Source of the DNA: Streptomyces collinus
GTDB lineage: Bacteria > Actinomycetota > Actinomycetes > Streptomycetales > Streptomycetaceae
DNA length: 64,000 nt
NCBI RefSeq assembly: GCF_031348265.1
Contig: NZ_CP133771.1
Coordinates: forward strand, 1,302,001-1,366,000
Direction of reading: 5' to 3'
This document shows, in pieces, positions 55,686 to 64,000 of the stretch. A program made the position numbers and the translations under genes. The notes beneath the pieces are model-generated. The model was given only the letters and a program-made list of their open reading frames with translations, was not told the DNA's origin and did not search any database. Every line of letters starts with the position of its first letter. The stretch's first letter is position 1.

Positions 55686-57665
55686 ATGGCCACCACCGAG
55701 CACCCGGCACCGAGCCCTCCGGAGCCCCCTTCACCCAGCCGTCTGCGCAGCTGGATGCTGGAGGGCCTGTCCGACATGGGCAAGGGCGGCGGCCACACCG
55801 GGCCCCATGCCGAGCCGGAACCCCCGCACCGGGGCCAGCCCTGGTGGCGGGTGATGTGCCTGACCGGCGTCGACTACTTCTCCACGCTCGGCTACCAGCC
55901 GGGTATCGCGGCCCTCGCCGCCGGACTGCTGTCGCCGATCGCGACGATCGTCCTCGTCGTCGTCACGCTGGCCGGGGCCCTGCCCGTCTACCGCCGCGTG
56001 GCCGAGGAGAGCCCGCACGGCGAGGGCTCGATCGCGATGCTGGAGAGGCTGCTCTCCTTCTGGCAGGGCAAGCTGTTCGTGCTGACCCTGCTGGGCTTCG
56101 CCGCCACCGACTTCCTCATCACCATCACCCTGTCGGCCGCCGACGCCTCCACCCACCTCGTGGAGAACCCGCATCTCACCGGCGTCCTGCACGACAAGCA
56201 GATGCTGATCACCCTGATCCTGGTGGCGCTGCTGGGCGCGGTGTTCCTCAAAGGCTTCCTGGAGGCGATCGGTGTCGCGGTCGCCCTCGTCGGTGCCTAC
56301 CTCGCACTGAACGTGGTCGTGGTGATCGTCGGCCTCTACCACGTCATCACCGCGGGTCATGTGGTCACCGACTGGTCGAGCGCCCTCACCACCCAGCACA
56401 GCAACGTCTTCGCCATGATCGGCGTCGCCCTGCTCGTCTTCCCGAAACTGGCGCTCGGCCTCTCCGGGTTCGAGACGGGCGTCGCCGTGATGCCGCACGT
56501 CAAGGGCGACCCGGACGACACCGAGGCCCGGCCGACCGGCCGCATCCGCGACACGAAGAAGCTGCTCACCACCGCCGCGCTGATCATGAGCGTCTTCCTG
56601 ATCACCACCAGCTTCATCACCACCCTCCTCATCCCGGAGAAGGAGTTCGAGGCGGGCGGCCAGGCCAACGGCCGGGCGCTCGCCTATCTGGCGCACGACT
56701 ACCTGGGCAACACCTTCGGCACCGTCTACGACGCCTCGACGATCGCCATCCTGTGGTTCGCCGGCGCCTCCGCGATGGCCGGCCTGCTCAATCTGATGCC
56801 GCGCTATCTGCCCCGCTACGGCATGGCCCCGCACTGGGCCCGTGCCGTGCGGCCCATGGTCATCGTCTTCACACTGATCGCCTTCGTGGTCACCTGGATC
56901 TTCGACGCCGACGTCAACGCCCAGGGCGGTGCCTACGCCACCGGCGTGCTGGTCCTCATCAGCTCCGCGGCGATCGCGGTGACCATCGCCGCCCGCAAGG
57001 CCCGGCAGCGGAACTGGACGGTCGCCTTCGCGGTGATCTCCGCGGTGTTCCTGTACACCACCGTGCTCAACGTGATCGAGCGCCCGGACGGCGTGAAGAT
57101 CGGCGCCTGCTTCATCGCCGGCATCATCCTGGTCTCCCTGCTCTCACGGCTGGCCCGGGCGTTCGAGCTCCGTGTGACCAGCGTGACGCTGGACGACATG
57201 GCGGAACGTTTCGTCCGGGACATGGCCAGCCGCCGGATGCGGTTCATCGCCAACGAGCCGGACCGGCGCGACATCGCCGAGTACCGCGACAAGATCGAGC
57301 AGATCCGGCAGGACAACGACGTGCCCGGCCAGGAGGACTTCGTCTTCGTCGAGGTGACGGTCACCGACCCGTCCGAGTTCGAGGCGGGCCTGACCGTACG
57401 CGGGGAGGTGCTGCACGGCCGCTACCGTGTGCTGACCCTGGAGTCGTCCTCCATCCCCAACGCCCTGGCCGCGCTGCTGCTGCACGTCCGCGACTCGACG
57501 GGGTGCACCCCGCACATCTACTTCGAGTGGACCGAGGGCGGGCCCTTCGCCAACTTCCTGCGCTTCTTCCTGTTCGGCCAGGGCGAGGTCGCCCCGGTGA
57601 CGCGCGAGGTCCTGCGCGAGGCGGAGCGGGACCGCAAGCGGCGGCCGAGGGTGCACGTGGGCTGA
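55686..57665 (+). CDS. APC-superfamily permease with C-terminal cytoplasmic domain
   Basis: A 659-residue protein from ATG 55686 with GGGAGC before it. Residues about 1-60 are Pro/Gly-rich and cytoplasmic. About twelve helices begin at [20 protein letters not shown], with [40 protein letters not shown] and [21 protein letters not shown] 150-residue soluble tail follows ([20 protein letters not shown]...). Large APC permeases with such tails include potassium and amino-acid transporters; I cannot tell which this is. Its stop is one base from the convergent DUF1707 gene. No regulator is adjacent. Confidence 0.88.
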   Translation: MATTEHPAPSPPEPPSPSRLRSWMLEGLSDMGKGGGHTGPHAEPEPPHRGQPWWRVMCLTGVDYFSTLGYQPGIAALAAGLLSPIATIVLVVVTLAGALPVYRRVAEESPHGEGSIAMLERLLSFWQGKLFVLTLLGFAATDFLITITLSAADASTHLVENPHLTGVLHDKQMLITLILVALLGAVFLKGFLEAIGVAVALVGAYLALNVVVVIVGLYHVITAGHVVTDWSSALTTQHSNVFAMIGVALLVFPKLALGLSGFETGVAVMPHVKGDPDDTEARPTGRIRDTKKLLTTAALIMSVFLITTSFITTLLIPEKEFEAGGQANGRALAYLAHDYLGNTFGTVYDASTIAILWFAGASAMAGLLNLMPRYLPRYGMAPHWARAVRPMVIVFTLIAFVVTWIFDADVNAQGGAYATGVLVLISSAAIAVTIAARKARQRNWTVAFAVISAVFLYTTVLNVIERPDGVKIGACFIAGIILVSLLSRLARAFELRVTSVTLDDMAERFVRDMASRRMRFIANEPDRRDIAEYRDKIEQIRQDNDVPGQEDFVFVEVTVTDPSEFEAGLTVRGEVLHGRYRVLTLESSSIPNALAALLLHVRDSTGCTPHIYFEWTEGGPFANFLRFFLFGQGEVAPVTREVLREAERDRKRRPRVHVG

Positions 57666-57666
57666 G

Positions 57667-58263
57667 TCAGGCCGTCGCGCTCCTCCTGCCGAAGCCCCTG
57701 CGCGGCGAGCGCACGACGAGCTGCCCGTAGGTGACCTCGCCGGTGATCCGTACCCGCAGCCGGACGGGGGCGTCGGCCGGCCGACGCGCCTTGAGCGCCG
57801 AGTAGTTCATCACCAGGCCGTCGGTGTCCACGACGACACCCGGCCTGGTCAGCAGTTTCAGGGAGCCGGCGCGCAGGTCCAGGTCGATGTCCAGGGTGTC
57901 GTGTGTGATCACCGCGTCGGTGAAGTCGAGCGTCACCTCGCCCCACGCCGAACGGATCTCCAGCCGCCGCGGCACCACCCAGCCGTCGCCCCGCCGGGTC
58001 GAGGCCCCCTCCTGCCGGATCCGGACCACGCCGTCGGCCTCGGCGGGCGTCCCGCCGACGGGCACGGGCAGGTCCTCCGTCAGCACGGCGAGTTCGCCCA
58101 TCGTCCGGGCGGACAACGCGGCCTCCAGCCGCTCGTCGAGCTCTTCCAGGGTGAGCCGGCCGTCGCCCGCGGCGACGCGCAGCACATCCACGGCCCGGTC
58201 CCGGTCCGCGTGCGACGCCCTCACCTCGGGCGATCCACCGGTCCGCACGATCTCCGCCGCCAT
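57667..58263 (-). CDS. DUF1707-domain protein
   Basis: A 198-residue protein from ATG 58263 (MAAEIVRTGGSPEVRASHAD). The N-terminal DUF1707 block is RASHADRDRAVDVLRVAAGD, GRLTLEELDERLEAALSART, GELAVLTEDLP. A beta-rich C-terminal part follows (LEIRSAWGEVTLDFTDAVIT, LDIDLDLRAGSLKLLTRPGV), similar to the DUF2154/LiaF-like domain used in envelope stress sensing. It is probably a cytoplasmic or membrane-associated regulatory protein. It is divergent from the TOBE regulator at 58389, with a dyad between them. It ends one base from the APC permease gene. Confidence 0.87.
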   Translation of the reverse strand: MAAEIVRTGGSPEVRASHADRDRAVDVLRVAAGDGRLTLEELDERLEAALSARTMGELAVLTEDLPVPVGGTPAEADGVVRIRQEGASTRRGDGWVVPRRLEIRSAWGEVTLDFTDAVITHDTLDIDLDLRAGSLKLLTRPGVVVDTDGLVMNYSALKARRPADAPVRLRVRITGEVTYGQLVVRSPRRGFGRRSATA

Positions 58264-58312
58264 CACTCCACCCCGATCCCCCGGGCACGGCACCCGGCCC
58301 ACCAGTCGGGAC

Positions 58313-58330
58313 TAACGCTATATCGCGTTA
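58313..58330. promoter_or_regulatory. Candidate molybdate-type operator
   Basis: TAACGCTATATCGCGTTA is an 18-base dyad with 6-base arms TAACGC/GCGTTA. It lies between divergent DUF1707 and TOBE-regulator genes. It recalls the TAACG/CGTTA-plus-TATAT form of ModE-type sites. Binding by the adjacent TOBE protein is inferred. Confidence 0.5.
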
Positions 58331-58388
58331 TACCCAACGGCCAACCCCGCATCCGCCGTTCCCTTCCCGCGCGCCTATCGTGACCGGC

Positions 58389-58784
58389 ATGCAGTCCTAC
58401 ACGATCGGCCAGGCAGCACGGCTGCTCGGCGTGAGCCCGGACACCGCCCGCCGCTGGGCGGACGCGGGCCGCATCACGACCCACCGCGACGAGACCGGGC
58501 GACGGCTCATCGACGGGCGGGACCTGGCCGCGTTCTCGGTCGAACTGGCCCGGTCCGGCTCCGCCGAGGAGGACACGACGTACACCTCGGCCCGCAACGC
58601 GTTCCCGGGCATCGTCACCGCGATCAAGCTCGGCGACGTCGCCGCCCAGGTCGAGATCCAGGCCGGCCCGCACCGGCTCGTCTCCCTGCTCACCCGCGAG
58701 GCGGTGGAGGAACTGGGCCTGGAGGTCGGCATGGAGGCGACGGCCCGTGTGAAGTCGACGAACGTCCACATCGACCGCGTCTGA
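58389..58784 (+). CDS. HTH/TOBE-domain molybdate-type regulator
   Basis: A 131-residue protein from ATG 58389 (MQSYTIGQAARLLGVSPDTA). The N-terminal 55 residues are a BldC/MerR-like helix-turn-helix (LLGVSPDTARRWADAGRITT, DETGRRLIDGRDLAAF). The C-terminal 65 residues are one TOBE/Mop domain (SARNAFPGIVTAIKLGDVAA to ARVKSTNVHIDRV), which binds oxyanions, especially molybdate. A small molybdate-responsive repressor is the likely role. A TATCGT box precedes the ATG, so it may be leaderless. A dyad lies 59 bases upstream. The next gene is a two-domain TOBE protein. Confidence 0.85.
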   Translation: MQSYTIGQAARLLGVSPDTARRWADAGRITTHRDETGRRLIDGRDLAAFSVELARSGSAEEDTTYTSARNAFPGIVTAIKLGDVAAQVEIQAGPHRLVSLLTREAVEELGLEVGMEATARVKSTNVHIDRV

Positions 58785-58859
58785 ACCCCGAGGGGAGGCG
58801 GAGGCGACGCAAGCGCACACCTGCCAGGGCGAACACCGCCATCGGGCTACCGTGCACCC

Positions 58860-59279
58860 ATGAGCCTGAGCATCCGCAACCAGCTCCCCGGCACCGTCAC
58901 CGCCGTCACTCCAGGCGAGGCCATGGCGACGGTCAGGGTCCGCCTCACCGGCGGCCAGGACCTCACCGCGGCGATCACCCGCGAGGCCGCGGAAGAGCTC
59001 CGTCTCACCCCGGGCGCCACCGTGCGCGCCCTGATGAAGTCGACGGAGGTCTCCCTGGCCACCGCGCCGGTCGAGGGCCTGTCGATCCGCAATCAGCTCC
59101 CCGGGACGGTCACGGACATCGCGGCCGGCGACGCGATGGCGTCGGTCCGCGTCACGGTCGAGGGCGGCGAACTGACCGCCGCGATCACCCGGGACGCGGC
59201 GGACGACCTGGCCCTGTCCCCCGGGATCCCCGTCGTCGCCCTGATCAAGGCGACCGAGGTGTCACTCGCCACCCCCTGA
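58860..59279 (+). CDS. Molbindin, two tandem Mop/TOBE domains
   Basis: A 139-residue protein made of two near-identical Mop units, each beginning with LSIRNQLPGTVT (residues about 2-13 and 74-85) and ending KSTEVSLAT or KATEVSLAT. Such di-Mop proteins bind several molybdate ions and act as cytoplasmic molybdenum stores. The internal duplication is visible at DNA level. TACCGT nine bases before the ATG suggests a leaderless or short-leader start. It follows the HTH/TOBE regulator by 75 bases and probably shares its control. Confidence 0.9.
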   Translation: MSLSIRNQLPGTVTAVTPGEAMATVRVRLTGGQDLTAAITREAAEELRLTPGATVRALMKSTEVSLATAPVEGLSIRNQLPGTVTDIAAGDAMASVRVTVEGGELTAAITRDAADDLALSPGIPVVALIKATEVSLATP

Positions 59280-59294
59280 CGAGCCCGGAGACGG

Positions 59295-59327
59295 CGGGAG
59301 GGGCCCCGCACCGCGGAGCCCCTCCCG
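59295..59327. terminator. Bidirectional hairpin terminator
   Basis: CGGGAGGGGC (59295-59304) pairs with GCCCCTCCCG (59318-59327) around a 13-base loop, between the convergent molbindin and gcvP genes. Confidence 0.85.
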
Positions 59328-59343
59328 TTGACCGGTCGGCCGA

Positions 59344-62229
<2,886 letters not shown>

Positions 62230-62289
62230 TACGGAGGCCTCCTGGTCGACACGACCTGCGAGGGGCACCACGGCACGGGTACCCGGACG

Positions 62290-62500
62290 GCCTCCCCCTC
62301 TGTCATCTCAACCTGAGAGCTTCACCGGATCGCCCGAAGGCCTCCGGCTTTCACCGTCGGTGAGAGCGGACGCCGTCGACACCCGCCCTGCTTTCCAGAG
62401 TGACCTCGTCCGTGCGGTACGTGAGCCTGAGAGATTCCGGGGAGGATTTGCTCCTTCGGCGCCTCCGATGGTGTCTGGAGGACTCTCCCGCACGGGGTCA
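62290..62500 (-). promoter_or_regulatory. Tandem glycine riboswitch upstream of gcvP
   Basis: Reading the reverse strand, the first aptamer (about 62495-62413) has GCGGGAGAGTCC, GGCGCCGAAGGAGCAA, TCCTCCCC and AATCTCTCAGGC, an almost textbook glycine aptamer. The second (about 62395-62292) has CACCGACGGTGAAAGCC and AGCTCTCAGGTT but a less typical 5' strand. Tandem aptamers with a short linker before gcv genes are known to act as an on-switch. The gcvP start is 60 bases further on. The remaining bases of the gap hold the ribosome site and, beyond the riboswitch, the PRC-barrel leader. Confidence 0.92.
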
Positions 62501-62613
62501 ACAGCCGCTGCCAGCGTACCAGCGAGGTCAACGCACGAACCGTCGAGTGGCCGCATCCCCACTTGTACCGTTTTGTAGTGTTTACGGATGAGGTGCGACC
62601 AGCTGGAGGGCCC

Positions 62614-62988
62614 GTGCGAACCGATATCGATCCGCGCAACCTGATCGGCCGCAAGGCGTTCGACCGCAACGGGACCAGGATCGGCACCATCGACGAGGTC
62701 TACCTCGACGACGCCACCGGCGAGCCGGAGTGGGCGGCCATACGGACCGGTCTGTTCAGCAGGGACGCATTCGTCCCCCTGGAGCCCAGTGAACTGATCG
62801 AGGGCGCCCTGCACGTGCCCTTCGAACGCGCCCTGATCAAGGACGCCCCCGACTTCGGCGTCGGCCGTCACCTCTCCCCGGAGCAGGAACTGCAGCTCTA
62901 CCACCACTACGGTCTCGACGTCGCCGCCCCGCCCCCGCTCCCGGACCACGACTTCGGCAAGCTGGCGGGCACCGACGAGACGGCCTGA
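62614..62988 (+). CDS. PRC-barrel domain protein
   Basis: A 124-residue protein from GTG 62614 (VRTDIDPRNLIGRKAFDRNG) after GGAGGG. The PRC-barrel is IGRKAFDRNGTRIGTIDEVY, LDDATGEPEWAAIRTGLFSR and FVPLEPSELIEGALHVPFER. The tail is acidic and Pro-rich (DVAAPPPLPDHDFGKLAGTD). PRC barrels occur in ribosome maturation and photosynthetic proteins; short free-standing ones in actinobacteria may take part in stress responses. No function is assigned. Its final 82 bases overlap the convergent dinB gene. Confidence 0.85.
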   Translation: MRTDIDPRNLIGRKAFDRNGTRIGTIDEVYLDDATGEPEWAAIRTGLFSRDAFVPLEPSELIEGALHVPFERALIKDAPDFGVGRHLSPEQELQLYHHYGLDVAAPPPLPDHDFGKLAGTDETA

Positions 62989-64000
62989 GCCGCCGTCCCG
63001 GGCGCTTCGTCTCCCCCTTCGGTCCCTCGTAACACCAACGGCAGCGGATCGGCCGCCTCCAGATCCGGGTCGTCGACCCGGAAGGTCCGCACGCGCCCGG
63101 GCTCCGAGTCGGGCGTCTCGAACCGTACGGTGACCCGCCCGAGGCCGCTGCCCTGCACCCATCCGTGCCCGAACTCGGCGTGCCGCACGTCGTGCCCGGC
63201 GGGCCACCGCCGCTCGGCGAGCGACGGCTGCTCCTCGGCCGCCGCCACGGCGTGCTCCTCGACCGGGCCTTCCGCGACCGCCCGCTCCCCCGCCGCCTGG
63301 GCGAACAGGTCCTCCTGCGTGTAATCGGCGAGGCCGCTGACCCCCACCCCGAGGAGCCGCACCCCACCGGTCGTATCGACCGAGTCCAGCAGTCTGGCCG
63401 CCGCCTCGCGGATCACCCCGGGATCGTCCGTGGGCCCGCGCAGCGTCTCGGACCGGGTGAGCGTCGAGAAGTCGTACCGCCGCACCTTCAGCACGATCGT
63501 CCGCCCGGACAGCCCTGCCCCGCGCAGCCGCCGTACGCACCGCTCGGCGAGCCGCTGCACCTCCAGCCCGACCCGTGTCCGGTCGTGGATGTCGACGTCG
63601 TAGGTGTCCTCGACCGACACCGACTTCGTCTCGCGCTCCGCCACCACGGGCCGGTCGTCCCGCGCCAGCGCCATGGCGTGGAGACCGTGCCCGTGCGCCT
63701 TTCCCAGCAGCCGGACCAGTTCGTCCTCGCCCGCCTCGACGATCTCCTCGACCGTGGTGATCCCTGCCCGCCTCAGATGGTCCCCCGTGGCCGGCCCCAC
63801 CCCCGGCAGCGTCCGCACCGACATCGGCGCGAGCATGGCCCGCTCCGTCCCGGGCTCGATCACCACCAGCCCGTCGGGCTTGGCCTCCTCCGAGGCGATC
63901 TTCGCGAGCATCTTGGAGGCGGCGAGACCCACCGACCCGGTGAGCCCCGTGACGGCCCGTATGTCCGCGCGCAGCTTCACCCCGGCCAGCCGCGCCGACC
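62907..64000 (-). CDS. dinB: DNA polymerase IV, N-terminus outside window
   Basis: About 365 codons are visible. They include the end of the palm (LRADIRAVTGLTGSVGLAAS, KMLAKIASEEAKPDGLVVIE), the helix-hairpin-helix thumb (LPGVGPATGDHLRRAGITTV), and the little-finger domain (VSVEDTYDVDIHDRTRVGLE, TIVLKVRRYDFSTLTRSETL). The catalytic Asp/Glu motif lies off the right edge. It copies damaged DNA with low fidelity. A long C-terminal extension ends SLPKSWSGSGGGAATSRP. A TTA leucine codon (63030-63032, in PLVLRG) implies bldA dependence. It overlaps the PRC-barrel gene by 82 bases. Confidence 0.93.
   Translation of the reverse strand, partial: SARLAGVKLRADIRAVTGLTGSVGLAASKMLAKIASEEAKPDGLVVIEPGTERAMLAPMSVRTLPGVGPATGDHLRRAGITTVEEIVEAGEDELVRLLGKAHGHGLHAMALARDDRPVVAERETKSVSVEDTYDVDIHDRTRVGLEVQRLAERCVRRLRGAGLSGRTIVLKVRRYDFSTLTRSETLRGPTDDPGVIREAAARLLDSVDTTGGVRLLGVGVSGLADYTQEDLFAQAAGERAVAEGPVEEHAVAAAEEQPSLAERRWPAGHDVRHAEFGHGWVQGSGLGRVTVRFETPDSEPGRVRTFRVDDPDLEAADPLPLVLRGTEGGDEAPGTAAQAVSSVPASLPKSWSGSGGGAATSRP

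Overview
The window is chromosomal DNA of a Streptomyces or very close relative. The evidence is the very high G+C with strong third-position bias, many GTG starts, several apparent leaderless starts with a TAnnnT box 6-8 bases upstream, a third, divergent EF-Tu gene (tuf3), a DUF5999 protein, and only two TTA (bldA-type) codons among the genes. From tuf3 to dinB the order thiolase, uppP, lnt, ung, two FabG-like reductases, gcvP, dinB resembles, from memory, the SCO13xx region of S. coelicolor. This is core-like chromosome with small accessory insertions, not a large island.

Layout. 1-5 kb: an edge-truncated YbaK/EbsC tRNA-editing protein, a HTH-cupin regulator divergent from a DMT exporter, two hexapeptide-repeat proteins, and a complete IS5-type element inserted exactly at the stop codon of a dedA gene. 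5-10 kb: phosphoketolase and an unusual membrane protein combining a sigma-factor-like region, an anti-sigma zinc motif and a ricin lectin domain. 10-15 kb: a degenerate galU copy, a hotdog protein, a Gln-rich membrane protein, a spermidine-synthase-like protein and tuf3. 15-25 kb: TVP38, thiolase with divergent HxlR regulator, uppP, DUF4291, SnoaL-like protein, lnt, an oxidoreductase and a TetR/flavin monooxygenase pair. 25-35 kb: lipoprotein, minisatellite DNA, TPR protein, ung, oligopeptide-binding protein, FabG pair, excalibur protein, HipA-like kinase plus DUF3037, Rieske protein, isochorismatase-like and PNPOx-like proteins. 35-50 kb: LysR and DMT exporter, MocR with two FMN split-barrel proteins, two more DMT exporters, Clp-N protein, SRPBCC, PadR, PhzF, CPBP protease, glutamate-cysteine ligase, DUF5999. 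50-55 kb: LacI regulator, GH10 xylanase and a sugar ABC importer. 55-64 kb: APC permease, DUF1707, two molybdate-type TOBE proteins, riboswitch-controlled gcvP, PRC-barrel and dinB.

How the genes work together. The clearest functional unit is the xylan cluster: binding protein, two permeases, secreted GH10 xylanase and a LacI repressor, with a CGAAA-G-TTTCG operator in front of the binding-protein gene and a decayed version in front of the repressor gene. Several divergent regulator-target pairs carry visible dyads between them (HTH-cupin/EamA, HxlR/thiolase, TetR/monooxygenase, MocR/split-barrel proteins, TOBE regulator/DUF1707). gcvP is preceded by a tandem glycine riboswitch.

The strongest pattern not explained by known features is a set of five unrelated short tandem-repeat arrays (unit sizes about 46, 39, 18-20, 17-21 and 20 bases). 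Each lies at or just past the stop codon of a gene, and in three of them the stop codon is itself inside a repeat unit. Other points of interest are the sigma-like/ZAS/lectin fusion, the HipA-like kinase plus DUF3037 pair, a 54-base dispersed repeat present twice, and a twin-palindrome site before the DUF5999 gene. No tRNA, rRNA or CRISPR array was found.
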